Below are positions 46,663 to 54,837 of a stretch of DNA of 64,000 nucleotides, piece after piece. Position 1 is the first letter of the stretch; each line of letters begins with the position of its first letter. The translations under genes and the position numbers were made by a program. This DNA comes from Vibrio renipiscarius (GTDB lineage Bacteria > Pseudomonadota > Gammaproteobacteria > Enterobacterales > Vibrionaceae): NCBI RefSeq assembly GCF_000827885.1, contig NZ_JTKH01000024.1:62001-126000 (forward strand), in the 5' to 3' direction. A model generated the notes under the pieces. The model searched no databases. It was not told where the DNA came from and saw only the letters and a program-made list of their open reading frames with translations.

Positions 46663-47594
46663 GAGAGTATGGATTGAAGGTACTAAAACCGGGGGCCCTC
46701 AGCCTTATTCAAGATTTGGGGCGATTTGGCCAGGCGCAAATAGGCATCACACAAGGTGGGCCATTAGATGAATATGCCTACAGTTGGGCAAATTACTTGC
46801 TTGATAACCCCGTCAATTGTCCCTGCATAGAGATTACATTAGGCCAAGCTGAATTTTTGATTGAGCATGATGGGTTCTTTGCGATTTGTGGCGGAGATTT
46901 AAAAGCAACACTTGACGATATTCCGCTGAAAAACTGGAGCACATTTCAAGCTCATTCCGGTCAAACCCTTGCCTTCGCTCTGCCGAAAAACGGTTTGCGC
47001 TGCTATCTCGCCGTCAAAGGAGGATTTACCCTTCCCACTCAATTAGGCAGCTGCGCGAGCGTTGAACGAGACCAACTTGGTGGGCTACATTCAGGTCATC
47101 CCTTGCAAGAAGATGACATTCTTACCTTTCGCGCCTTCGCCCTGTCGAATCGCTCACTGATCCGTCAACTCAGCTTTCGTTTTCAGCCCGATTACGACCT
47201 CCCAATCACATTACGTGTAATTGAAGGTTACCAGAGAGATAAGTTTACGCCGCAGGCAATGGAACAATTCTATCTCCAAGAGTTTACCGTCTCAGCTCAT
47301 ATCAATCGCATGGGATATCGCTTAAGTGGTGCCTCCATTGAAGTACCTGAAATCAAAATGTTGAGTGAAGGCATTGCATTAGGCGCGATTCAAATTCCAC
47401 CCGATGGGGAGCCGATCGTGCTATTTAACGATCGACAAACACTCGGGGGCTACCCCAAAATCGGCTGTGTTTCTCGTATTGACTTACCGCGGTTGGCTCA
47501 AGCGAAGCCGGGACAAAAGGTACGGTTTATGAAAGGGAATCTTGCAGAGTTACAAGCAGATTGGATTCGATGGGCGCATTATTTTGGCTATTAG
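46659..47594 (+). CDS. pxpC: 5-oxoprolinase subunit C (KipA/biotin-dependent carboxyltransferase-like)
   Basis: This 311-residue protein matches the KipA family: LSLIQDLGRFGQAQIGITQG at the start, then GGPLDEYAYSWAN, CYLAVKGGF, NRMGYRLSG and GGYPKIGCV. It completes the pxpABC operon. An inverted repeat (CGGGCAAT / ATTGCCCG, 47636-47671) downstream may end the transcript. Confidence 0.94.
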   Translation: MREYGLKVLKPGALSLIQDLGRFGQAQIGITQGGPLDEYAYSWANYLLDNPVNCPCIEITLGQAEFLIEHDGFFAICGGDLKATLDDIPLKNWSTFQAHSGQTLAFALPKNGLRCYLAVKGGFTLPTQLGSCASVERDQLGGLHSGHPLQEDDILTFRAFALSNRSLIRQLSFRFQPDYDLPITLRVIEGYQRDKFTPQAMEQFYLQEFTVSAHINRMGYRLSGASIEVPEIKMLSEGIALGAIQIPPDGEPIVLFNDRQTLGGYPKIGCVSRIDLPRLAQAKPGQKVRFMKGNLAELQADWIRWAHYFGY

Positions 47595-47635
47595 TCCGTA
47601 ACGCGCACTGCGATAGAATGATGACCAGTGAATAT

Positions 47636-47671
47636 CGGGCAATTCAACGATTTTATTCATTTGATTGCCCG
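47636..47671. terminator. Inverted repeat after pxpC
   Basis: CGGGCAAT and ATTGCCCG form an 8-bp stem with a 20-base loop between convergent genes. The T tract is poor, so this is a tentative terminator. Confidence 0.4.
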
Positions 47672-47706
47672 TCTATCACGTTTAACTGATTCTGTAGATG
47701 AGCGGT

Positions 47707-49179
47707 TTACTTCCCATAAACTTGCGCAAGTTCGATGGGATAGCCTCGCTCAACCGCAAGTTGTTGTGCTTTCTCGACAACCTGTTGCTCGCTTAGCGCA
47801 CAACTAATTGGATGGATAGCTTCGATTGATCGATTCGCCCCTGCAGCTGTGCCCGCTTCCTCTGCAACGCTCTGAACCAGCTGCCATTGTGACACAATTT
47901 TTTTCGCCGCTTCTAACGCTGATGACCCCTTCACGACTTCAATTCTGGCGTAGTTTTTTTCTGAAAACGACACATCCGCAGCGCGAAGCGTGTCATCAGA
48001 TCCTGGGATCTGCTGCGCACCATACAACGGTGTGCCAAATTCAATCGCGCTCGCATAATCGGGCACGAAACGACTCATGTGCTCAATGGCACGATTGCTG
48101 CGCGCTACTCTGACGGATTCACACCAACCTTGTGCAATCTTATCAACCAAACGGGATGGCAATTGAGGTTGAGACGTCAACGAATTCGATGCCACCAAAC
48201 CGCCATCAAACAAGGTGATGTCCTTAGTCATTCCATGCAGTTGGAAGATCGAGTTACTGTAGGGCGTCAGCTGAGCCATACCATTGGGCGTGCCCCTAGG
48301 GCCATGGAAGATAACCTCAGGCCACCACTGCTGATTTTGAGCCCATTGAGTAACGTAGGCCGCTTTGAATTCCACCATTCTTTGGCGAGGCGCATCCGCT
48401 AAATCATCCACAATGCCGGTTTCAAACCCACACGCATTGATGACGTAATCATAATCGTGCTGCATCGTGGTATTTGACGGCTGATGGTGCAGCGTTAATT
48501 GCCACTGATCATTCACTCGAGTCATGTCGACGAGTTTTGTTGACACCATCACGCGACTGGTCGGCAGTTTTTCTAACGCCAGCATTGCCGATGCCGCAAT
48601 GCGGAAGACGCTCCACCCAAACTCATTCACCGCCACAACCGGGTACTTAATGCCTTCAAGGTCAGCAAATTGGGCAAATGGGATAAGCCATTGGTCGTAA
48701 TCTTGAGGGCAATCAACTTGCTCAGCGGATTTGAGCTTTTCAAGATCATCACGTGAATACAGCTTAAAATAATCAAGAGGGTTACCCAGCACTTGATTCG
48801 CTTCATCTTTCGCAACGAGTTCCTGATAAACGGTGCGAATTTGCTCTAACCTTGACAGTAACGCCATCGGGTCACCACCATCGCTGTGTGGTACCACAAT
48901 CAGTGTTGGGCGCTTATTTAATGTGTGAGGATACAAGCGAACAGAATCGATAGACTGCTCTAGCAATTCAATACACTGCTCAACCGAGATTTCTCGGTAA
49001 AGATTCCCACCAGCATGAAGATGGCAAATCGGTGGACCACAAACAAGACTGTCATTTTTTTCAATCAGGTCAATGTGAATCCCCTGTTCAGCAAGGTGCA
49101 ATGCCGTTGTCGCACCGGCGATACCACCGCCAATAACGGCAACTTTTTTCTGGGCTATTTGATCGATATTTAATGTCAT
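47707..49179 (-). CDS. FAD-dependent oxidoreductase (DAO-like)
   Basis: This 490-residue flavoprotein has an N-terminal dinucleotide-binding motif KKVAVIGGGIAGATTALHLA (about residues 11-30), then LIEKNDSLVCGPP, and a later YDYVINACGFETG block that contacts FAD. The rest resembles amino-acid or glycerol-phosphate oxidases, but I cannot name a substrate. There is no signal peptide or membrane span. It is convergent with pxpABC; a link to 5-oxoproline or amino acid use is only suggested by position. Confidence 0.78.
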   Translation of the reverse strand: MTLNIDQIAQKKVAVIGGGIAGATTALHLAEQGIHIDLIEKNDSLVCGPPICHLHAGGNLYREISVEQCIELLEQSIDSVRLYPHTLNKRPTLIVVPHSDGGDPMALLSRLEQIRTVYQELVAKDEANQVLGNPLDYFKLYSRDDLEKLKSAEQVDCPQDYDQWLIPFAQFADLEGIKYPVVAVNEFGWSVFRIAASAMLALEKLPTSRVMVSTKLVDMTRVNDQWQLTLHHQPSNTTMQHDYDYVINACGFETGIVDDLADAPRQRMVEFKAAYVTQWAQNQQWWPEVIFHGPRGTPNGMAQLTPYSNSIFQLHGMTKDITLFDGGLVASNSLTSQPQLPSRLVDKIAQGWCESVRVARSNRAIEHMSRFVPDYASAIEFGTPLYGAQQIPGSDDTLRAADVSFSEKNYARIEVVKGSSALEAAKKIVSQWQLVQSVAEEAGTAAGANRSIEAIHPISCALSEQQVVEKAQQLAVERGYPIELAQVYGK

Positions 49180-49391
49180 TGAGATCGGTAATTCATTCTT
49201 TCTGATAATATTTTACTGACTTTATACAGTTATGAAAATCACATTTTTTACAAGGTGTTTATCAGCAAATTTCATTAAAAAAGTAGCAAAAAAAGCTTGA
49301 CGCATTTTCCATTAATTTGAGGAAATAGCGTTTTGTGAATAATTAAAATCCGCTACACGTGAGTTTTATTGGCTTAGCGCGATTAAAGCAG

Positions 49392-49442
49392 TTATCAACA
49401 CCTGAAGTTATCCCTAACTTTATCCACAACTTCTGTGGGTAA
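49392..49442. other. Cluster of DnaA-box-like 9-mers with a hairpin
   Basis: A perfect TTATCCACA lies at 49420-49428. Three variants surround it (TTATCAACA 49392, TTATCCCTA 49408, and the complement of TTACCCACA at 49434-49442). The last and the perfect box also form a hairpin with a five-base loop, so the stretch may simply be the 3' hairpin of the YbbP-type gene. Confidence 0.35.
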
Positions 49443-49466
49443 CTGCTCTAATCTTGACAACCGATG

Positions 49467-51905
49467 TTAGCTAAACGCCTTATTTATAGGGATTAACAGA
49501 CGTTTTATCAAGCTGTTCACAACAACACCAAGTGTGCAAAAAGCCAATAGTGGAAGTGCAATCCAAAGTGAGTAATGCAGTTGAATTTCAAGGTCAAAAC
49601 CCCATTTCATGATGGCTGCAACAATCAATTCAGCCCCTGCCACTGCGATAATACCTGCAACCATCCCCATCACGCCATACTCAGCCCAAATGGTTCTCAC
49701 GACGCGTTTCTTACTCGCCCCTAAAGTACGGTAGAGTTGAATTTCATTTTGTCGTTGACCAAGGCTCAAGCGCAGAAGCGTGAAAATTAACAATGCGCCC
49801 GCGATGACACTGAGTCCTGCCAGTAAGGTAATGGCCCAAACAATTTGACTGACGAGCTCTTGAATTTTGGCGCCCATCACTCGAATATCCATCAAACTCA
49901 CGGTCGGGTGTTGGCGCGACAAATCATTAAGTAAGGCGTCGTCTTGCTCCTGCACCCTGAAGCTCACAAGGTATGTCGCGGGTATTTGCTCAAGCACATC
50001 CGGCGTAAAAATGAAGTAAAAGTTCGGCTTCATATCTCGCCACTCGACATGGCGTATGGAGTCCACACGGGCCGTAACGGGTTGGCTGTTGATCATAAAA
50101 CCAAGCTGGTCACCCAATTCCAACCCAAGTTCTTTTGCCACTTGGGCTTCTACGGAAACGCCGCCCAACGGTTGCCAATCGCCTTCCAGCAATGTGTTAT
50201 AACTCGGAATAGCGTCGGAAAATGTGAAGTTAATTTCCCGGCTCAATGCATCACTGTCGATTTCACCGCCAACATATTCTTTTGCGTCAATTTGATTGAT
50301 CGTCGCAACCCGACCGCGAATAATCGGATACGCATCTGACCGTTCAATACTGTTTTCATCCAAGATATTGAGATAGGCGTCTTTTTCATAAGGCGCGATA
50401 TTCAGCGCAAATGCATTGGGCGCATCATCTGGTAACGTTCGTTGCCAATCCGATAGCAAATCGGTTCTCACCAGCCACATAACGGCCAGTAACATCAATG
50501 ATAAGGCTAGCGCACCAAACTGAATGCCAGAACTCAATGACGAGCGATTGATGCGGCTTAATGCCAATTTAAACTCCGCATTGAGAGGCAGCCTAGCCAT
50601 AACGCGAGTCATTGCCACACTAATCAACGCTAACACCGCGAATAACACCATCATGCCACCGAGGACAAGCCAGACTAAAAGATTGTCTCGAAACATCACC
50701 AAGAGTGCCGTAATCGGTACAAGCACTAAGAAGAAGCGCTTGTAATTCCCAACCACTTGCTGCGGTTGCATCGCATTGACCGCGCTTACGTTGATTAAAT
50801 TACTTAGAGGAATGCCCAGTGCCGGAATCGCAATCAATACACTGGTGGATATCGCAAGTAAAGCAGGGGTAACGCCATAAGGCGGCAAAGGATTTGGCAG
50901 TAAATCAGCAAGAGGAAGTCGCAGTAAATACTCCAACCCAATCCCTAGAAGACAACCAAGCACAGACGCTGCCAATAATAAGATCCCGGCCTGAATCAAC
51001 AACCAACGAATAATCCAACCTTTACTGGCCCCAAGACTCTTTAACATCGCAATGGTCTTCAATCGCGTAGACACATAATGCTGGCAAGTTAATACAAGCG
51101 TTGTCGCCGCCATAATTACCACAATAGCGACGGTCAAAGATAAGTATTGCTCTGTACGCTGGAAAACTTCATTCGTTCGACTTTCGCTATTTTGATCACG
51201 CCACGAGTCGCTCGGCGTTAACGTCACCGCCTCTTTAATCGATTCAAGTTGTGCGTCACTTCCGGTGAGAAAGTAACTATAGCGAACGCGACTACCCAGT
51301 TGTATCGCGCCCGTTTTTTCTAAGTCAGATTGGTGAATGTAAGCCGATGGCATTTGCTGAAACGGATTAAAACTCAAACCAGGCTCTTCAACCACGCGAC
51401 CGCTGATAATAAAGTCGGCGTCACCCAGCGTTATCGTATCGCCCTCTTCCACCTCAAGTTGATTAAACAATCGTTCATCCAGCCACAATTGATTACCCGC
51501 GACACGAGAAACCATCTTGCCCGCCTGTGAGAGCTTGAGCTCACCAAGCAGCGGGTATCGTTCATCGACCGACTTCACCGAGACAAGCTTCATCGCATTA
51601 TCGCTAAACGCCATCGTGGAAAATCTCACCATACTCGAGTGGTCAAGTTGCAGAGTTTCTGTCGCTTGTATCAGCTCAATCGGGATGGGATTTGACGATC
51701 GATAAACACTGTCGGCCGTTAACGCTTCTTTTCCTTGTTTTACGATCACTTGCTCCATACGCTCGGCTAACGCGCTTAACGCAAAAATCGCGGCGATGAT
51801 CAATGTTAATGCCACAGAAACAGGCCAAAGCTGCCCCTGTCGTATTTCTTTCACACTCCATTGGAACAAATGCTTATTGAGCTGCTTTTTATTCAATGTC
51901 GTCAT
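49467..51905 (-). CDS. ABC transporter permease, FtsX/YbbP family
   Basis: This 812-residue inner-membrane protein has the MacB/FtsX layout in duplicate: one span near residue 30, a large periplasmic part (40-250), a block of spans (260-470), a second periplasmic part (about 480-680), and three C-terminal spans. SLGASKGWIIRWLL and TLGASKKRVVRTIW are the repeated coupling segments of the two halves. It is the partner of the ATPase encoded just upstream: their stop and start share one base (TGATG). The pair resembles YbbA-YbbP, thought to export or extract lipids or hydrophobic molecules. The substrate is not known. Confidence 0.88.
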   Translation of the reverse strand: MTTLNKKQLNKHLFQWSVKEIRQGQLWPVSVALTLIIAAIFALSALAERMEQVIVKQGKEALTADSVYRSSNPIPIELIQATETLQLDHSSMVRFSTMAFSDNAMKLVSVKSVDERYPLLGELKLSQAGKMVSRVAGNQLWLDERLFNQLEVEEGDTITLGDADFIISGRVVEEPGLSFNPFQQMPSAYIHQSDLEKTGAIQLGSRVRYSYFLTGSDAQLESIKEAVTLTPSDSWRDQNSESRTNEVFQRTEQYLSLTVAIVVIMAATTLVLTCQHYVSTRLKTIAMLKSLGASKGWIIRWLLIQAGILLLAASVLGCLLGIGLEYLLRLPLADLLPNPLPPYGVTPALLAISTSVLIAIPALGIPLSNLINVSAVNAMQPQQVVGNYKRFFLVLVPITALLVMFRDNLLVWLVLGGMMVLFAVLALISVAMTRVMARLPLNAEFKLALSRINRSSLSSGIQFGALALSLMLLAVMWLVRTDLLSDWQRTLPDDAPNAFALNIAPYEKDAYLNILDENSIERSDAYPIIRGRVATINQIDAKEYVGGEIDSDALSREINFTFSDAIPSYNTLLEGDWQPLGGVSVEAQVAKELGLELGDQLGFMINSQPVTARVDSIRHVEWRDMKPNFYFIFTPDVLEQIPATYLVSFRVQEQDDALLNDLSRQHPTVSLMDIRVMGAKIQELVSQIVWAITLLAGLSVIAGALLIFTLLRLSLGQRQNEIQLYRTLGASKKRVVRTIWAEYGVMGMVAGIIAVAGAELIVAAIMKWGFDLEIQLHYSLWIALPLLAFCTLGVVVNSLIKRLLIPINKAFS

Positions 51906-52579
51906 CAGCTCACCTCCAAACGCCCGGCATCAATTCGAAAGATCCGGTCACATTGGGCGGCCAACGCCATATCATGGGTCACCAATACTAATGTCGTCCC
52001 ATGATGCCGATTCAATTCAAACAACAACTCAACGACTTTTTCGGCGGTATGTTGATCGAGGTTTCCCGTCGGTTCATCGGCAAACAAAATTTGAGGCTCA
52101 ATCATAAAGGCACGCGCCAAAGCCACACGCTGTTGCTCTCCACCCGAGAGCTGAGCAGGAGAATGATGAGTTCGATGGCCTAAGCCGACTGACTCCAACA
52201 ACGCAATCGCGCGTTGATTATCTGCCTGTTCCCCTTTAAGTAAGCAGGGTAACGTGACATTTTCAATTGCCGTTAAACTTGGGATCAAAAGAAAGCTCTG
52301 AAAAACAAAGCCAACTGACTCACTACGAATCGCGGCACGCTCTTCATCATCCAGTGTTGACAGAGGTTTACCAAGCACTTCTACTTCACCATGCGTTGGG
52401 GTATCTAGCCCCGCGAGCAACGTCATTAAGGTCGACTTACCCGCGCCTGACGTGCCAACAATGGCCACACTTTCCCCCGCTTTGATCTCTAAGTTAATAT
52501 CCTCAAGGATTGTCAATTGTTCTTGATTGGTAGACACTGTCTTACCCAGAGAGATGGCTTTAATTACGGATGTTTGCAT
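51905..52579 (-). CDS. ABC transporter ATPase, YbbA type (LolD/MacB-like)
   Basis: This 224-residue ATPase has Walker A GTSGAGKST, a FQSFLLIPSLTA Q-loop region, signature LSGGEQQRVALARA, Walker B ILFADEPTGNLD, and the switch His in VLVTHD. It belongs to the LolD/MacB class and pairs with the FtsX-type permease that overlaps its end. The ATG at 52579 shares the CATG tetranucleotide with the start of the divergent tesA gene. Confidence 0.92.
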   Translation of the reverse strand: MQTSVIKAISLGKTVSTNQEQLTILEDINLEIKAGESVAIVGTSGAGKSTLMTLLAGLDTPTHGEVEVLGKPLSTLDDEERAAIRSESVGFVFQSFLLIPSLTAIENVTLPCLLKGEQADNQRAIALLESVGLGHRTHHSPAQLSGGEQQRVALARAFMIEPQILFADEPTGNLDQHTAEKVVELLFELNRHHGTTLVLVTHDMALAAQCDRIFRIDAGRLEVS

Positions 52580-53180
52580 GATACGACTTCTTTCCTTGTT
52601 ACTCGCGATAATGGCGATCACCCCAGCAGGGGCGACAACGCTACTCGTTCTTGGAGACAGCTTAAGCGCAGGCTATCAGATGCCTATTGAAAAAGCTTGG
52701 CCTAGTTTATTACCAAATGTGATGAAGCAAAATGACCAACCCCTCACTATTGTCAATGGCAGTGTTTCCGGCGATACCACCGGCAATGGTTTAGCCCGTT
52801 TGCCAGAGCTACTCAGCCAACACCAACCAACGTATGTATTGATTGAACTCGGCGCCAATGATGGTTTGCGCGGTTTTCCCCCGGCATTAGTCGCGAGTAA
52901 CCTCACAACGATGATTGACACCATCAAAGCAGCGCAAGCAACACCCATTTTGATGCAAATCCATGTACTGCCTAATTATGGAAAACGTTACACACAAGCC
53001 TTTTCAGACGTATACCCAAAGGTGGCCTCAGAGCATAACGTGCCGCTAGTGCCTTTCTTCCTCGAATCAATCCTGCGCGACAACCCACAATGGATAATGA
53101 ACGATGGACTTCATCCAAAAGAGGAAGCGCAACCTTGGATCGCAGAATTTGTTTCTGAACAGTTAATAAATCATCTCTAA
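52578..53180 (+). CDS. tesA: Periplasmic acyl-CoA thioesterase I / lysophospholipase (GDSL esterase)
   Basis: This 200-residue esterase hydrolyses acyl-CoAs, lysophospholipids and aryl esters. It starts with a signal peptide (MIRLLSLLLAIMAITPAGA) followed by the GDSL block LLVLGDSLSAGY with catalytic Ser28. The remaining blocks are GSVSGDTT, ELGANDGLRG and the C-terminal NDGLHP with the Asp-His pair. The ATG at 52578 overlaps the divergent ybbA-type start. In E. coli tesA and ybbA are also neighbours in this orientation. Confidence 0.94.
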   Translation: MIRLLSLLLAIMAITPAGATTLLVLGDSLSAGYQMPIEKAWPSLLPNVMKQNDQPLTIVNGSVSGDTTGNGLARLPELLSQHQPTYVLIELGANDGLRGFPPALVASNLTTMIDTIKAAQATPILMQIHVLPNYGKRYTQAFSDVYPKVASEHNVPLVPFFLESILRDNPQWIMNDGLHPKEEAQPWIAEFVSEQLINHL

Positions 53181-53254
53181 TTGCCATAGCTCAAGAAAAT
53201 CGCCCCCTCTTTGCGCTAGATTGATAGCTTAAGCTGTTGGTTTTGGAGAACAAC

Positions 53255-54490
53255 ATGATAATTAAGCCAGAAATAACCGGAGTTGTGGCGCGCAGTGCTC
53301 ATCCACTAGGCTGTGAACAAGCGATTATTAAACAAATTGAATACGTTAAAAACGCAATTCCGATCAAAAATGGCCCGAAACGTGTACTCATTATCGGTGC
53401 ATCCTCTGGTTTTGGGCTCGCAGCTCGAATCGCACTCACCTTTGGTGGGGCAAAAGCCGATACTATCGGTATTTCATTCGAGCGAGCTCAAAACGAAAAA
53501 AATGTCGGCAGTGCTGGGTTTTACAACAACCTCTATTTTCAAAAACACGCTCAATCTGAGGGCCGAATAGCCGTCAACATCGATGGCGACGCCTTCTCCT
53601 CCCGGATCAAAGCTGAAGCGATTGAAGCCATTGAAACCTACTTTGAAGGTGAAGTGGATTTAATCATCTACAGTGTGGCAAGCGGCGTTCGTCCGAAGCC
53701 CGACACGGGTGAAATGTGGCGTTCTGCCATTAAACCGATCGATCAATCCGTATTTGGCGCGTCTATATCCCTAGAAGATGACCAGTGGCAGGAAACAACG
53801 CTACCACCAGCAAGCGATGCAGAAATCGAAGGCACTCTCAAAGTCATGGGTGGCGAAGATTGGGAATTATGGGTTGATGCGCTTATTAACTCAGAATCCA
53901 TTGGTGAAGGGTGTAAGACCATTGCGTTTTCTTACATGGGTTCGGATATTACCCACCCTATCTATCTTGATGGCACTCTGGGTCGCGCAAAAATCGACCT
54001 ACACCAAACCAGTCATTCGCTTAATTTGAAATTAGCCAACTTTAACGGTGGCGCTTACGCGACGGTTTGTAAGGCGCTCGTGACGAAAGCCAGTGTCTTT
54101 ATTCCGGGCCTGAGTCCCTATTTAATCGCGTTATACAAAGTCATGAAAGCCAATGGCACTCATGAAGGCTGTATAGAGCAAATGCAACGCCTATTCACCA
54201 CTAAACTTTATGGCGGTGGCACTGATCATGGCGATAAAGACAATCTCACCAAAGTCCCTGTTGATGGTGAAAGATTGATCCGAATCGATGACCTTGAGCT
54301 AGACGCCGCCACTCAGCAGCAAGTCCACACCCTGGTTAAAACAATGAATCGTGATAACTTTCAGGATATTGGCGATTATTGTGGATTTAAAAATGCCTTT
54401 TTACAGCTCAATGGCTTTGGTTTTGAGGAAGTTGACTACCATGCACCCGTTGATCTTGAACAAATCGTCACTCCAGTGATTGTGCCTTAA
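53255..54490 (+). CDS. fabV: Trans-2-enoyl-ACP/CoA reductase FabV
   Basis: FabV catalyses the last step of each fatty acid elongation cycle with NADH and is insensitive to triclosan, unlike FabI. The 411-residue SDR-like protein has IIGASSGFGLAARIA near residue 46 as cofactor loop, and the FabV-specific Tyr-x8-Lys pair at Tyr237 and Lys246 (YLDGTLGRAK). The C-terminal DIGDYCGFKNAFLQLNGF block is also typical. The ATG at 53255 follows GGAG. It is a single gene, first described from Vibrio cholerae. Confidence 0.95.
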   Translation: MIIKPEITGVVARSAHPLGCEQAIIKQIEYVKNAIPIKNGPKRVLIIGASSGFGLAARIALTFGGAKADTIGISFERAQNEKNVGSAGFYNNLYFQKHAQSEGRIAVNIDGDAFSSRIKAEAIEAIETYFEGEVDLIIYSVASGVRPKPDTGEMWRSAIKPIDQSVFGASISLEDDQWQETTLPPASDAEIEGTLKVMGGEDWELWVDALINSESIGEGCKTIAFSYMGSDITHPIYLDGTLGRAKIDLHQTSHSLNLKLANFNGGAYATVCKALVTKASVFIPGLSPYLIALYKVMKANGTHEGCIEQMQRLFTTKLYGGGTDHGDKDNLTKVPVDGERLIRIDDLELDAATQQQVHTLVKTMNRDNFQDIGDYCGFKNAFLQLNGFGFEEVDYHAPVDLEQIVTPVIVP

Positions 54491-54541
54491 GCCTCCCCCG
54501 TTCGTTTGTCCCATAAATGAGACTAACACCAATACCGCATG

Positions 54542-54570
54542 ACCCCTTGTATAATTCAGGGGGTTTCCTT
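54542..54570 (+). terminator. Terminator of fabV
   Basis: ACCCCTTG and CAGGGGGT pair (one wobble) around TATAATT and are followed by TTCCTTGTT. Confidence 0.7.
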
Positions 54571-54603
54571 GTTAAAGTAGCCCGCAGATTACAAAAAACG
54601 TTT

Positions 54604-54771
54604 TATACCCAAACAACTGAAGATGCAGGGAGGCGATAAGCGAACAAAGCCGATGATCCAAAGCCTATGAACCAAAGCCGATGAACCAAAGCCGATGAGC
54701 ATAGATACGCTATGTGATGAAGCTTGAGAGTGCCACTCAACACCCCTACAACTTCAAGTAGGACGGGTATA
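54604..54771 (+). repeat. ERIC-type element with 14-bp minisatellite core (copy A)
   Basis: The element runs from TATACCC to GGGTATA, a perfect terminal inverted repeat. The arms (GAAGATGCAGGGAGGCGATA and CAACTTCAAGTAGGACGGG) match ERIC/IRU ends. The central ERIC palindrome is replaced by about four units of AAAGCCGATGAACC (54646-54700). Beyond the core the arms align with copy B almost base for base. Confidence 0.82.
54646..54700. repeat. Minisatellite, 14 bp x about 4, inside ERIC-type copy A
   Basis: The units are AAAGCCGATGATCC, AAAGCCTATGAACC, AAAGCCGATGAACC and a final partial AAAGCCGATGAGC. They fill the same site as the 8-bp repeats of copy B. Confidence 0.88.
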
Positions 54772-54837
54772 CGTCTACTATTAGAATATAAGCAAGGAGC
54801 TTACTCTTTTGGCTATGCCATAAAGGACTACTTCAAT

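Larger units (their letters stand above)
54491..54837. other. Intergenic region between fabV and the EAL gene
   Basis: It contains the fabV terminator (54542-54570) and the complete ERIC-type copy A (54604-54771). A coding extension of the EAL gene through the repeat (from 54724) is rejected. Confidence 0.75.

Noticed and set aside
54604..54771. Integron attC site or transposon end
   Set aside because: The arms match ERIC-type ends, there is no integrase or transposase, and no attC core sites (RYYYAAC/GTTRRRY pair) in the right arrangement.
54724..54837. N-terminal extension of the EAL protein
   Set aside because: The first codons translate the right arm of the ERIC-type repeat; the ATG at 54838 has an AAGGA site and a sensible N-terminus.
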